From NCBI GenBank assembly GCA_963763205.1, contig CAVXNQ010000002.1, positions 310,001-374,000 on the forward strand: a stretch of 64,000 nt of DNA, written 5' to 3'. The notes under the pieces were generated by a model, which saw only the letters and a program-made list of their open reading frames with translations, was not told where the DNA came from and did no database searches. Below, one piece after another: positions 19,059-30,954 of the stretch (position 1 is the first letter of the stretch; every line of letters starts with the position of its first letter). A program made the translations under genes and the position numbers. This DNA comes from DDH964 sp963763205 (GTDB taxonomy: Bacteria > Desulfobacterota > Desulfuromonadia > Desulfuromonadales > DDH964).

Positions 19059-19470
19059 AATCCTCACCTCCTCACCGGGGACCATGTTTGGTTTGCTACC
19101 GGCCCCCTTCTGGTATATTTTACCACCAGCCCACCGGGCGTTGCCACCCGCACAGCGGAAGACATCCACTGAAAAAAGGTTTTTTACCTTTTACGGACGA
19201 CCCGGGACGGACCCGCCTCCCCCCCTGACCGACAAAGCCACCCATCGTTTCCTGGGTGAATTTCACTACCGCTTCGACCACCATCCCAACTTGGCCTGCT
19301 GGTAAGCGCCATGCCAAAAGCGGAACCTGCAATCTGGGGCAATCTGGGGTCGGACCAAGTCAACCGCCTGAAAACATTGGGATACCGGCCAAACCACCCC
19401 GCAAAAATCGATGTATAGCTCGATTTTTGGCACCAAAATAGGGCCTTTAAGGAGATCAGCGCCCCGCCAT
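19059..19470. other. Intergenic region with repeat copy 2
   Basis: No gene is supported. The right half is the second copy of the dispersed repeat (19338-19468), directly preceded by a 10-base tandem duplication (GCAATCTGGG twice, 19330-19349). The left half is unremarkable. Confidence 0.55.
19338..19468. repeat. Dispersed ~130-base repeat, copy 2
   Basis: Second copy of the element at 18364-18490, same orientation. Its central stem is AAAAATCGA-loop-TCGATTTTT. Differences between copies inside the stem keep pairing, which suggests a structured element rather than chance similarity. Confidence 0.8.
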
Positions 19471-19728
19471 CTACTCCACCTCCCGCCTCCAGATACACCA
19501 CCCATCCCGATAAACTTCCCGCACCCGATGAAACGGCACCCGGCGGGCCTCGCCGCTGCCAACATAGAGCTCGAAGGCGAAAGAGTCGTCCTCGGGAAAA
19601 TGCAGCGCCGCAAAGCGGACCCTCACGATCCGGTCCGCGACCCGGTCGTAATACCCGATCTCGAAATCGGCCTCGGCAAAGGCCTGGTCCCAGCGGATGC
19701 GGTGGAGCAGATCCTGAACCGGCTGCAT
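19471..19728 (-). CDS. DUF504 (UPF0248) protein
   Basis: An 85-residue small basic/acidic protein with the family pattern MQPVQDLLHRIRWDQAF...FEIGYYDR...IVRVRF...VPFHRVREVYRDGWCIWRR. Function unknown; homologues are common in archaea and some Desulfuromonadales. ATG 19728 has AGGAG eight bases upstream, so the 10-residue longer frame is not used. Confidence 0.9.
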   Translation of the reverse strand: MQPVQDLLHRIRWDQAFAEADFEIGYYDRVADRIVRVRFAALHFPEDDSFAFELYVGSGEARRVPFHRVREVYRDGWCIWRREVE

Positions 19729-19884
19729 CCCTGTCACTCCTTCGGTTCGCGCGGTCACATTTCCATTTTACCCTTCCGGCAACTGAGGCGGAGGAAAAGG
19801 CGGCTCGGCCACTTCGGATCCCCCAAAAGGCAACGTTGCGGAGTTCGCAAAGCAGGCTGTCCCTGAGAACCGTGGCAACCCTGC

Positions 19885-21284
<1,400 letters not shown>

Positions 21285-21460
21285 CATCTCCTCCCCTCTC
21301 ACTGCAAGGGTTCTCCGGTGCTGCACTGAGCCGCCCGGCGCAAGCATTATCGACCACCGCGAGGCGGAGTGCAACGCCACCGGCTCATGTCTTGCCCGGG
21401 CAACATCCTCTGCTATCTTTAACGAATATCTCCGACATCAACCACCCCGGGGAGAAGTTT

Positions 21461-23575
21461 ATGGCATGGGATCAGGCGCACAGTCCCGATCGGCACATCC
21501 CGGATCTCCTGGGGCAGAAGATTGTCACCTACACCCTGGTCTATACCCTGGCAGCCCTGCTGCTGGTCGCCTTCATCAGTATCTATCCTCTCTTCCAGCA
21601 ACTCAAGACCGCCGAGGAGAACAGCCTGCTCGCCACCGCCCGGATCCGCGCCGTGGCCGTCGGCGAATACGTGGGCCGCATCGGCGACATCGCCCGCCAG
21701 ATCGCCAGCCGCAGCGTCATCCGCGACCGCCTGGCCGCCTTCGACCAGGGGCGAATTTCCCTCGCCGCCCTCGAACAGTTCTCCCGCCCCAATCTGGAGG
21801 ACGCCCTGCATGGCTCCGCGGAGACGCTGGGCATCACCCGACTGAGCGCCGACGGCCAGGTGGTGGCCCGGGTGGGAATCCAAATCCCCCTCGATCCCGC
21901 CTTTCTTCCCGCCTCCGGCAGCCAGGCGATCACCGTCAATGAGCCGATCGTCCTCGGTGGCTCTCTGGTGCTGGTGGTCGGGACGCCGATCCTCGCTAAC
22001 GACGGCACCCGCCTCGGAACGGATCTGATCGCCTTCGCAACCTACCGGCTGCGGAAGATCGTCTGGGCCCCGGATGGCCTGGGAAAAACCGGCGTCGCCC
22101 TGCTCGGCAGTGCCGGCCGGGAGCGGGGAGTCGTCTTTTTCTCGGGCCGGGACCGGCAGGTGGCCTCCTACAATCAGCCACCCGCCGCTCCCGAGCTGAC
22201 GCAGGCCCTGCAGCAGACCGGCCGGGGGGAAAGCGGAGCCATGAAGTTCCGCGCCGGGGGAGGAGAAACGTTGCTGGTCTTCGCCCCCGTCCCCGACACC
22301 TCATGGGGGCTGCTGGTGCACATGGACCAGCAGGAGCTCTTCTCCCCGGTGAACCGGGAGTGCTGGTCGGTAGGCCTGGTGGCCCTGGTGCTCGCCCTGT
22401 GCGGGGGCATCGGGATTTTTTTCCTGCTGCGCCCCCTCACGGGAAGGGTGCTGGGCCACCTGGAGACCATGACCCAGCTCAACAGCGCCCTGCAACAGGA
22501 AATCGCCGACCGGACCCTGGCGGAAAACAACCTGCGCCGCAGCGAGCAGGAATGGGCGCAGACCTTCGAGTCGATCACCGATGCCGTAGCGATCATCGAT
22601 CCGGACGGAAAGGTGATCAAGATGAACCGTGCCGCGGCCGCCTATCAGCAAGCCGTGGCGCCCCTCGCCGGCGATGCGAAAACCTGCCTGGTCTTTTCCG
22701 GCATGGCGCGGCACGAGGGGAACTGCCCTTTCAACCGGCTCCTGGAGAGCAAGCGCCCCGAGTACTGCGAGCTGCACGAGGCCGTCACCAACCAGGACTT
22801 TCTGGTCTCCGTCTTCCCGATGCTGGACGAGCAGGGGGAGGTGCGCGGCGCGGTGCACATCGCCCACGATATCACCCGGCAGAAACAGATGGAGCGGCTC
22901 AAGGACGAAATGATCTCCTCGGTGAGCCACGAGATGCGCACCCCCCTCACCGCCATCCTCGGTTTCATCGAATTCATGCTGGAACAGAAGCTCTCCCCCG
23001 AGAAGCAGCGGGACTACCTGCAGACCGTGCTCCGGGAGACGCTACGGCTGAACGAGCTGATCAACAACTTCCTCGACCTGCAGCGACTCCAGGCGGAGTT
23101 GGAGACCTACCACATGGAACCGGTACAGGTGGAACCCCTGCTGCAGAGAACAGCCCACAGCTTTGCCGGCGCCTCGGCCAAACATACCTTTCTGGTCGCC
23201 TGCCCCGCGCATCTGCCGCCGGCACTCGGGGATTCCCGCCGCCTCGAACAGGTCCTGAGGAACCTCGCCACCAATGCCATCCGCTTTTCGCCCAAGGGGG
23301 GAAAAATCACGCTGGGAGCAACGGCGGGCGAAGGGGACGTTACGATCTGGGTTCAGGATGAAGGGATCGGCATCCCGTTCGAGGATCTGGAAAGGATCTT
23401 TGCCCCTTTCTACCGGGTAGACGACAGCGACCGCCGCATCCCGGGGGGCATCGGGCTCGGCCTGGCCCTGGTGCGGGAGATGATCAAGGCCCACGGCGGC
23501 CGCGTCTGGGCGGAGAGCACGCTGGGCCGGGGAAGCACCTTCTATTTCACCCTGCCCGTGGCGGAAACGCCTTGA
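21461..23575 (+). CDS. Membrane PAS sensor histidine kinase
   Basis: A 704-residue kinase: membrane segment at about 24-46, Cache-like extracytoplasmic domain to about 300, second membrane segment (VALVLALCGGIGIFFLL), coiled linker, a PAS domain (about 375-490) containing the cysteine pattern CLVFSGMARHEGNC, HisKA with the H-box SSVSHEMRTPLTAILG and an HATPase (VLRNLATNAIRFSPKGG, GIGLGLALVREM). ATG 21461 has GGGGAG seven bases upstream. No response regulator is adjacent, so the partner is unknown. Confidence 0.93.
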   Translation: MAWDQAHSPDRHIPDLLGQKIVTYTLVYTLAALLLVAFISIYPLFQQLKTAEENSLLATARIRAVAVGEYVGRIGDIARQIASRSVIRDRLAAFDQGRISLAALEQFSRPNLEDALHGSAETLGITRLSADGQVVARVGIQIPLDPAFLPASGSQAITVNEPIVLGGSLVLVVGTPILANDGTRLGTDLIAFATYRLRKIVWAPDGLGKTGVALLGSAGRERGVVFFSGRDRQVASYNQPPAAPELTQALQQTGRGESGAMKFRAGGGETLLVFAPVPDTSWGLLVHMDQQELFSPVNRECWSVGLVALVLALCGGIGIFFLLRPLTGRVLGHLETMTQLNSALQQEIADRTLAENNLRRSEQEWAQTFESITDAVAIIDPDGKVIKMNRAAAAYQQAVAPLAGDAKTCLVFSGMARHEGNCPFNRLLESKRPEYCELHEAVTNQDFLVSVFPMLDEQGEVRGAVHIAHDITRQKQMERLKDEMISSVSHEMRTPLTAILGFIEFMLEQKLSPEKQRDYLQTVLRETLRLNELINNFLDLQRLQAELETYHMEPVQVEPLLQRTAHSFAGASAKHTFLVACPAHLPPALGDSRRLEQVLRNLATNAIRFSPKGGKITLGATAGEGDVTIWVQDEGIGIPFEDLERIFAPFYRVDDSDRRIPGGIGLGLALVREMIKAHGGRVWAESTLGRGSTFYFTLPVAETP

Positions 23576-23695
23576 TGGCCATCGGTCACGGGTGACCGCC
23601 GCTCGTCGGCCACTCCCTGCAGTCGGCCGGAGGGGGGGCCCGCTTCCCCTTGGCGAATGCCTCCAATACCTGGCGGCGGGCGCAGGCAAACGTAT

Positions 23696-26422
23696 TCATG
23701 CGCTGCCCTCATATCCCAGGACCTGATGCAGGGTCTTCTGGAGGAGGTCGATCCGATAAGGTTTTTTCAAGGCGGCCGCAAACCCGTAGTCTCGGAATTC
23801 GGCCATGACGGAGCTATCCGCATAACCGCTGGAGACGATGGCCCGAACCCCGGGATCCAGTTGGCGCAGCGCCGCAATGGTCTGTTCGCCGCCCATCCCG
23901 CCCTTCACGGTCAGATCCAGAATCACCGCGTCGAAAGGTTCCCCCACCGCCTGGGCCGCGCGGAACAGGGTCACGGCCCCCTCGCCGTCGGCTGCCGCCG
24001 CTGCCTGATGCCCCAGGGCTCCCAACATTTCCAGCGCGACCAATCGCACGACTTCCTCGTCGTCCATGATCAGGATCCGGGCGGGAGGAGTCTCGGTCCA
24101 GGGCTCTGGCACTTCTACGGGAAGCGACTCCCCCTCGCAAGCCGGCAGATAGATGGCGAAACAGCTTCCCTCTCCCGGGGTGGAGTCGACCTCGATACGG
24201 CCACCATGGTTCTTGACGATCGAATAGGAGGTCGCCAGGCCCAGGCCGCTCCCCTGTTGCTTGGTGGTGAAATAGGGATCGAAAATCCGCTCCAGGAGGG
24301 CCGGCGGGATACCGCCCCCCCGGTCGCTAACGGCAACCCGGACGAAACGGCCGCCGGACGGCAGATGGGGATTCTGCCCCGGGGCCAGGTCCAGATTGTC
24401 CAGGCGGATCCCCACCTGGCCACCATCGGGCATCGCCTCGTTGGCGTTGATGACCAGGTTCTGAACGACCTGGGCGATCTGCCCGCCGTCGGCCGCCACC
24501 GCCCAGGGAGGCTGGAGCGCAACCAGCCGAAAATCGGAGCGGGTGCCGCTGAGGGCAAACCGGGCAACATTCTCGATGATCGGCTGCAGGGCAAGGCAGG
24601 TAATGACGGGCTGGCCGCCCTTGGCGAAGGTCAACAGCTGCCCGGTCAGGTTGATCGACTGCCCCAGCGCCTGTTCGGCCTGCGCGAGCAGGGCGGCGGC
24701 CGCCTCTTTCCGGTCGAGGTTGAGGCGGGCCATCGACAGGTAGCCGAAGACGCCCTGGAGCAGGTTGTTAAAATCGTGGGCGATCCCCCCGGCGAGGGTG
24801 CCGATGGCTTCGAGCTTCTGCGACTTGAGCTGCTCCGCGATCAGCTGCTGCCGGGTCGTGATGTCGTTGATGGTTTCGATGGCCGAGGTGATGTTGCCGG
24901 CCTCGTCCCGCAGGGGAAAGGCCCTGGTCTCGACGTGGGTTGTGGTGCCATCGGAGTTCCGGTGGTGGTGGATGGCGACCTGCGGTTGCCCGGTCTTGAA
25001 GGCCCGCTTGACCGCGCAGTCCTCGCCCTCTTCAAAACAGGGCCGCTTGGCGTGATGGGAAATTTCGTAGCAGTGACGGTCGACGATATCCGCTAGTTCC
25101 AGGCCGATGATCGACCGATAGGCCTTGTTGGCTGTGACGATCCGAAAGTTCCGGTCGATGACGAGAAACCCTTCGTCGACGCTGTCGAGGATGGTCCGGA
25201 TGAATTCCTCCCGCTGGGAGAGGACCGCCGCCGAACGCCAACGCGCTTCCTCCACCGCCACCGCCGCTGCCGCCAGGTTCAGAAACGACAGGTCCGCCTC
25301 GTTCGGCGCCACGTCGTGGTCGTAGACCACGCAGAGAGAGCCGACCGCCTCCCCCGACCAGAAGACCGGGGTGCCGATGTAGGTCTTGAGGCCGTAGCGG
25401 CGGACATTGGGATCGCTCACGGCATAGGGGCTCCGCTCCAGGTCGCGAATGACCAGCGGAGCGGCGGCCGCCTCCCGGATCACGTCGTGGCAGAGGTGCC
25501 CCTCGGGCCGATCCTCCGCCGGGTAGCCGGGTGGAGTCTGCCATTGCCCGATCGAACAGAGCATCCCGCTCTGCAGCCGGTTGTAAAGGGCGCAGCTCGC
25601 CTCCATGAGGCGACCCACGACAACGGTGATCCGGTTGATGTTCGCCGCCGCTTCGGTGCCGAAGCCGACAAAGCATTCGTTAAGCAGCCGCAGCCGCTCT
25701 TCCTCGCGCCGGCGCTGGCGGATATCCCGGGCCAGCCCGAGGATGTAGCCTTCGCCGCCGTACTCGAAGTAGTTGGCGGTCACCTCGACCGGGTAGCAGA
25801 ACCCCTGCCGCGTCCGGTGCCGGGATTCGAAGATTCTTGATCCGCTGCGGCGCATGTCCGCAACGTGCCGGGGCCACACTTCAACCTGGAAATCGGGGTC
25901 GATATCGCCCATGCACATTCCCTGCAGCTCCGGGAGGCTGAAGTCCAGGACCCGCCGGGCCTGATCGTTGGCGTAGAGAATCCGCGACCGGATATCCACC
26001 AGGAAGACTTCAACGTGGACATGATCCAGGGCGAAATTCAGCAGGGCCAGACGCTGTTCCGCTCTCTTCTCGGCGGTAATGTCGCGGGCCACGACGTGAA
26101 AAAACAGCTTTCCCCCGAGACTGACCTGGCGGGCGCTCAGCAGGATCTCGCGCAAATCACCGGCCTTGGTCCGCCAGAGGGTCTGGAATTCGTCCCTTTC
26201 CCGGGCGTTCAGGCTGTCCATGCGGGATCGGACCTGTTCCGGCGATTCCAGCACCTCGTAATCGACCACCCGGACGGAGCGGAATTCCTCCCGGCTGTAG
26301 CCGAGCAACTCCAGCGCCCGGTCGTTGCAGTCGACCGCCAGCATCGTCTCCGGGTCGATCACCAGGATGGCGTCGGGAGACTGCTCGAAAAGGACGCGAT
26401 AGAGATCGCTGGCAGGCGTCAT
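23696..26422 (-). CDS. Cytosolic hybrid histidine kinase with several PAS and a GAF domain
   Basis: A 908-residue protein without membrane segments: PAS domains at about 1-125 and 130-250, GAF at about 260-415, a third PAS at about 420-545 with the cysteine pattern CYEISHHAKRPCFEEGEDC, HisKA (LAGGIAHDFNNLLQG), HATPase (VVQNLVINANEAMP, GSGLGLATSYSIV), and a C-terminal receiver with acidic DDEE and phospho-acceptor in AVILDLTVKGG. ATG 26422 has GGAGG. It is a single-gene unit; the receiver suggests phosphorelay or feedback. Confidence 0.93.
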   Translation of the reverse strand: MTPASDLYRVLFEQSPDAILVIDPETMLAVDCNDRALELLGYSREEFRSVRVVDYEVLESPEQVRSRMDSLNARERDEFQTLWRTKAGDLREILLSARQVSLGGKLFFHVVARDITAEKRAEQRLALLNFALDHVHVEVFLVDIRSRILYANDQARRVLDFSLPELQGMCMGDIDPDFQVEVWPRHVADMRRSGSRIFESRHRTRQGFCYPVEVTANYFEYGGEGYILGLARDIRQRRREEERLRLLNECFVGFGTEAAANINRITVVVGRLMEASCALYNRLQSGMLCSIGQWQTPPGYPAEDRPEGHLCHDVIREAAAAPLVIRDLERSPYAVSDPNVRRYGLKTYIGTPVFWSGEAVGSLCVVYDHDVAPNEADLSFLNLAAAAVAVEEARWRSAAVLSQREEFIRTILDSVDEGFLVIDRNFRIVTANKAYRSIIGLELADIVDRHCYEISHHAKRPCFEEGEDCAVKRAFKTGQPQVAIHHHRNSDGTTTHVETRAFPLRDEAGNITSAIETINDITTRQQLIAEQLKSQKLEAIGTLAGGIAHDFNNLLQGVFGYLSMARLNLDRKEAAAALLAQAEQALGQSINLTGQLLTFAKGGQPVITCLALQPIIENVARFALSGTRSDFRLVALQPPWAVAADGGQIAQVVQNLVINANEAMPDGGQVGIRLDNLDLAPGQNPHLPSGGRFVRVAVSDRGGGIPPALLERIFDPYFTTKQQGSGLGLATSYSIVKNHGGRIEVDSTPGEGSCFAIYLPACEGESLPVEVPEPWTETPPARILIMDDEEVVRLVALEMLGALGHQAAAAADGEGAVTLFRAAQAVGEPFDAVILDLTVKGGMGGEQTIAALRQLDPGVRAIVSSGYADSSVMAEFRDYGFAAALKKPYRIDLLQKTLHQVLGYEGSA

Positions 26423-26450
26423 CCTGGCCTCCGTCGGGGAACCGGGCTCC

Positions 26451-26497
26451 AAAAAAAACTCCCCTCAACCCACCAGCTGGGGGATTAAGGGGAGTTT
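26451..26497 (-). terminator. Rho-independent terminator after prfC
   Basis: On the minus strand AAACTCCCCTTAATCCC pairs with GGGTTGAGGGGAGTTT (two mismatches) and runs into eight T (complement of 26451-26458). It lies 32 bases after the prfC stop and before the kinase start. Confidence 0.92.
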
Positions 26498-26528
26498 ACC
26501 GCGCCGGTGCACAATGGCAAATCGTCCC

Positions 26529-28116
26529 TCAGCTGTGCTCGCGGGTCTTGAGGAAGGTCACCTTGGGCCACTGTTCGGCGACGAAACCGAGGCGCCACTC
26601 ACTTGGTGCGAGGTAGGTCAGGTTCCCCTCGGCGTCATAGGCGAGGTTCCCCTGGTTCTTCTTTTCGAACTCGGCGAGGAGCTTTTTGTCGTCGCACTCG
26701 ATCCAGCGGGCGGTGGCGAAGTCGATCCCCTCGTAGAGGGCGTCGACGCCGTACTCGTTCTTGAGCCGGGCCATGGTCACGTCGAACTGCAGCACGCCGA
26801 CGGCGCCGAGGATATAGTCGTTGCCCATCACCGGCCGGAAGACCTGCACCGCCCCCTCTTCGGAGAGCTGGGTCAGCCCTTTTTCCAGCTGCTTGGTCTT
26901 GAGGGGGTTTTTCAGCCGCACCCGGCGGAAGTGCTCGGGGGCGAAGTTGGGGATGCCGGTGAACTTGAGCGGCTCCTTGTCGGAGAAGGTATCGCCGATC
27001 TTGATGGTGCCGTGGTTGTGGATGCCGATGATGTCCCCGGGCCAGGCCTCCTCGACGTGGGCGCGGTCCTGGGCCATGAAGATGGTGGCGTTGGCGAAGG
27101 TGACGTCCTTGCCGATGCGGTGGTGCCTGACTTTCATGCCGCGGGTGAACTGGCCGGAGCAGATGCGCAGAAAGGCGATGCGGTCGCGGTGGGCCGGGTC
27201 CATGTTCGCCTGGATCTTGAAGACGAAGCCGGAGAAAGCTCTCCTCCAGGGGGGAGACATCACGGGTCAGGGTCGGCCGCGGCCCCGGCGCCGGCGCCAG
27301 ATCGACCAGGGCGTCGAGCAGCTCCTCGATGCCGAAGTTGTTGATGGCGCTGCCGAAGAAGACCGGGGTCTGGTTCCCCTTGAGGTATTCGTTCAGTTCG
27401 AAGGGACTCGCCGCCCCTTCCAGCAGCTCGATATCGCCGCGCAGCTCGTCGGCCTGGCTGCCGAGCAGCTCGTCGAGCTTGGGGTCGTGCAGATCCTTGA
27501 TGACGACCGCCTCGCGGTGGCGGGTCGCGCCGCCGGGGGTGAAGAGGCGCAGCTCCTTGCGGTAGAGGTTGTAGACCCCCTTGAAGCGCTTGCCCATGCC
27601 GATCGGCCAGGACATGGGGGTGCACTCGATCTGCAGCTTCTCCTCGATGTCGGCGAGGAGGTCCAGGGGCTCGCGCCCCTCGCGGTCGAGCTTGTTGATA
27701 AAGGTGATCACCGGGGTGTTGCGCATCCGGCAGACCTCCATCAGCTTCTCGGTCTGCGCCTCGACCCCCTTGGCGCAGTCGATCACCATCAGCGCCGAGT
27801 CGACGGCGGTCAGCACCCGGTAGGTGTCCTCGGAGAAGTCCTGGTGGCCGGGGGTGTCGAGGAGGTTGATCTCGCAGTCGCGGTGGTCGAACTTCATCAC
27901 CGAGGTGGTCACCGAGATGCCGCGCTCCTGCTCGATGCTCATCCAGTCGCTGGTGGCGTGGCGGGCCGCCTTGCGCGACTTGACCGCACCGGCCATCTGG
28001 ATGGCGCCGCCGAACAGCAGCAGTTTTTCGGTGAGGGTGGTCTTGCCGGCGTCGGGGTGGCTGATGATGCCGAAGGTGCGGCGGATCGCGACTTCCTGTT
28101 GCAGTTGCTTGCTCAC
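26529..28116 (-). CDS. prfC: Peptide chain release factor 3, frame broken once
   Basis: GTPase that recycles RF1/RF2 from the ribosome. G1 is SHPDAGKTTLTEK, switch II DTPGHQDFSEDTYR, G4 NKLDRE, all intact. N- and C-terminal parts lie in different frames; dropping one base near 27236 joins SPLEESF to SGFVFKIQANMDPAHRDR and gives 529 residues, the E. coli length. ATG 28116 opens with MSKQLQQEVAIRRTFGIISHPDAG. It stands alone with its own terminator. The frame change is judged a sequence error because the whole family sequence is otherwise present. Confidence 0.94.
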
Positions 28117-28329
28117 GTGGACTATGGTCTCTTTCTGCGTAGAATAAAAAAGCGGGCCGAGATCGGCCCGTACGGATCAGACGGCATGATACCCCATCGG
28201 CTGCCGGCGGTCAATCCCGCCGCACTCCAGCCGCTTGATCCTGCTGTGGAATCCGCTACCTTCGGAGCAGCGAAGCAAGGCGAAGAGCCCGGCGGCCGTT
28301 CCCGAATCCTGCTCATTTGGAGAACCGAC

Positions 28330-29833
28330 ATGCAACTCTCCCGCGCCAGCGGCATCTTGCTCCACCCGACCTCCCTCCCCGGCCCCTTCGGCATCGGCAC
28401 CCTGGGCCGCGAGGCGGTGGAATTCCTCGACTTTCTGGCTGCTGCCGGACAGTCGGTATGGCAACTGCTCCCCCTCGGGCCCACCGGCTACGGCGACTCG
28501 CCCTACAGTGCCTACAGCGCGTTTGCCGGGAACCCCCTGCTGATCTGCCCGCGGCAGCTGGTCGAAGCGGGTGACCTGGAGCGGGAGGACCTGGAGGGGC
28601 TCGGCGACGACGGCGCCGCCGTCGACTTCGCCCGGGTCCACCGCCAGTCGCAGACCCTGCTGGCCAAAGCCGCCCGCCGCTTCTTTGCCGGCGACGGCAC
28701 CCAGCGCCACCAGGCCTTCGCCGGGATTCTGCGCGGAACAGGCCTACTGGCTCAACGACTATGCCATCTTCCAGGCCCTGCGCCAGCATTTCGGCGGCCG
28801 TCCCTGGTACCGTTGGGAGCTGTCGCTGCGACAGCGGCAGGAAGCGGCGCTGCACCAGTGGGGAGAGCGCCTGGCGGCGGAAATCGACTGCGAGAAATAC
28901 GCCCAGTTCGTCTTCTTCGAACAGTGGTTCGCCCTGCGCGACCAGGCGGCCCGCCGCGGAATCCGCATCCTCGGCGACATGCCGATCTTCGTCGCCCTCG
29001 ATTCGGCGGACGTCTGGGCCAACAGCGGCGAGTTCCAACTCGACGCGGACCTGCAGCCGACGGTGGTGGCCGGCGTTCCGCCGGATTACTTCAGTGCTAC
29101 CGGACAACGCTGGGGCAATCCCCTTTACCGCTGGGAACGAATGGCCGAGAACGGCTTTTCCTGGTGGCTGGCCCGGCTGCGCTGGGCCCTGGCCCAGACC
29201 GACCTGGTGCGCATCGACCACTTCCGCGGCTTTGTGGCCTGCTGGGAAATCCCTGCCGCCGAGCCGACCGCCGTCCACGGCCGCTGGCAGCCGGTCCCCG
29301 GTGAAGCCCTGTTCCGGCGCATCGCCGAGGATTTCGGCGAAGTGCCGGTGGTCGCCGAGGACCTCGGCGTCATCACCCCCGAGGTCGAGGCGCTGCGCGA
29401 CGCTTTCGGCCTGCCGGGGATGAAGGTCCTGCAGTTCGCCTTCGGTTCCGGGCCGGACAACCCCTACCTGCCGCACAACCTGCCGCGCCACAGCGTGGCC
29501 TACACCGGCACCCACGACAACGACACCACCCTCGGCTGGTGGCAGGAGCTCTCCGCCCGGGAGCGGGAGGCGGTCCGGGAATACCTTGGCCACGAAGCCC
29601 GGCAGATGCCCTGGGACCTGATCCGGGTAGTGCTGGCCAGCGTGGCCGAGCTGGCCATCGTCCCCCTTCAGGACCTGCTCGGTCTCGGCAGCGCCGCGCG
29701 CATGAATCGCCCCGGGCAGCCCACCGGCAACTGGACCTGGCGCTGCCCGGCGGGAGCGATGACGCCGGCCCTGGCCGAACGCCTCGCCCGTCTTAGCCAC
29801 TGTTTCGGACGGGGTCCCGACCCATCTAAATAG
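28330..29833 (+). CDS. malQ: 4-alpha-glucanotransferase (amylomaltase), frame broken once
   Basis: GH77 enzyme that transfers maltodextrin segments in glycogen or maltodextrin metabolism. The N-terminus RASGILLHPTSLPGPFGIGTLG is typical. Catalytic residues are present: nucleophile Asp in RIDHFRGF, acid/base Glu in VVAEDLGVI, and Asp in THDNDT. The frame changes near 28729 (HQAFAG to FCAEQAYWLNDY). About 500 residues, normal length. ATG 28330 has a TGGAGAA site. No other glycogen genes are adjacent. Confidence 0.93.
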
Positions 29834-29956
29834 CCTTGTACCCATTCCCACACCTGTGCTAAGGTACCATGCTGTGTGCGCAGTACCGACCGGCACTGCC
29901 CGAAACCCTCATATCCGGGCCGGAAATGGCCCGACAACCCTGTTGGAGGAATGCTC

Positions 29957-30739
29957 GTGAAAAACGCATTGACCCTTCTGGTGGCTGGCCTGATGGCCCT
30001 GAGCCTGGCCGTTGGCTGCAAGAACGAGACTCCCAAGACCGCAGAAAAACCCACCCAGCCCGCAACGAAGGCTGAGCCTGCGGCCCAGGCACCGGCCGGC
30101 AAAGCCAAGTCCGGGAAGGTGGTTGAAACCATGAATTCCGGCGGCTACACCTACGTGCAGGTCGATACCGGCACCGAAAAATTCTGGGCGGCCGCTCCCG
30201 AATTCAAGGTCAAGGTCGGTGACCCGGTGGTGGTCCCCGCCGGCCTGCCGATGCCCAACTACCACAGCAAGACCCTCAACCGTGATTTCGACGAGCTCTA
30301 CTTCGTCAGCCAGGTCATGGTCGGCGGCGCCCAGGCGACGCCTGGAACCTCGATGCCCGAAACCATGATGCCGCCCAACACCAATGACCGGACCAAGGTG
30401 GAAGCCAGCAACGTCGACTTCAGCGGGATCAAGAAGGCCGAGGGCGGCTCGACTGTTGCCGACGTCTTCACCAACAAGAAGGACCTGGTCGGCAAGGAAG
30501 TCAAAATCCGCGGCAAGGTCGTCAAGTACAGCCCGGGCATCATGGGCAAGAACTGGATTCACCTCGAGGACGGCACCGGCACCAAGGGCAGCAATGACCT
30601 GACCGTCACCACCAAGGTCGACGCCAAGGTCGGCGACACCGTGCTGGTAACCGGCAAGGTTAGCGCTGACAAGGACTTCGGCTACGGCTACAAATATGAC
30701 GTGATCCTGGAAGATGCCCAGGTAACAGTCGAGAAATAA
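29957..30739 (+). CDS. NrfJ-like OB-fold lipoprotein
   Basis: A 260-residue exported protein. GTG 29957 has GGAGG seven bases upstream and gives a lipoprotein-like leader ending SLAVGC (Cys21). A Pro/Ala/Lys-rich linker follows, then an NrfJ-type module (GKVVETMNSGGYTYVQVDTG, residues ~54-140) and a second OB-fold tRNA_anti-like part (VGKEVKIRGKVVKYSPGIMGKNWIHLEDG). Such proteins accompany cytochromes in Geobacter, but their role is not settled. The lipobox is slightly off consensus (Ala at -3). Confidence 0.82.
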   Translation: MKNALTLLVAGLMALSLAVGCKNETPKTAEKPTQPATKAEPAAQAPAGKAKSGKVVETMNSGGYTYVQVDTGTEKFWAAAPEFKVKVGDPVVVPAGLPMPNYHSKTLNRDFDELYFVSQVMVGGAQATPGTSMPETMMPPNTNDRTKVEASNVDFSGIKKAEGGSTVADVFTNKKDLVGKEVKIRGKVVKYSPGIMGKNWIHLEDGTGTKGSNDLTVTTKVDAKVGDTVLVTGKVSADKDFGYGYKYDVILEDAQVTVEK

Positions 30740-30758
30740 GGTTCACTTGGCTCCCAAT

Positions 30759-30797
30759 GACGAAAGCCTCCGGCAACCCCGGGGGCTTTCGTCGTTT
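30759..30797 (+). terminator. Hairpin terminator after the NrfJ-like gene
   Basis: GACGAAAGCCTCCGG and CCGGGGGCTTTCGTC form a long stem with one mismatch and a small loop, followed by GTTT. It lies 20 bases after the stop codon. The T-run is short, but the stem is strong. Confidence 0.75.
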
Positions 30798-30875
30798 CCA
30801 GGCCCTCTCATTTCGGTCCGTCACCGCGTCCACCGACCGGCACGCGGAAGCCTTCTCCGGAACTTTCCCAGCCGA

Positions 30876-30903
30876 TTGACACCCTCCCCGAAAGCGATAT
30901 CTT
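30876..30903 (+). promoter_or_regulatory. Sigma70-type promoter of the universal stress gene
   Basis: TTGACA (30876-30881) and TATCTT (30898-30903) with a 16-base spacer, about 50 bases before the uspA-like start. Confidence 0.55.
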
Positions 30904-30954
30904 TTCAGTAAGATGTCTGAATTACTAATTTTTTAGCCGAAGGGAGCCCCCAAC

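Noticed and set aside
27200..27270. Programmed frameshift in prfC
   Set aside because: Programmed shifting is known for prfB, not prfC; no slippery stop or Shine-Dalgarno-like stimulator is seen, and similar breaks occur in many unrelated genes of the window.
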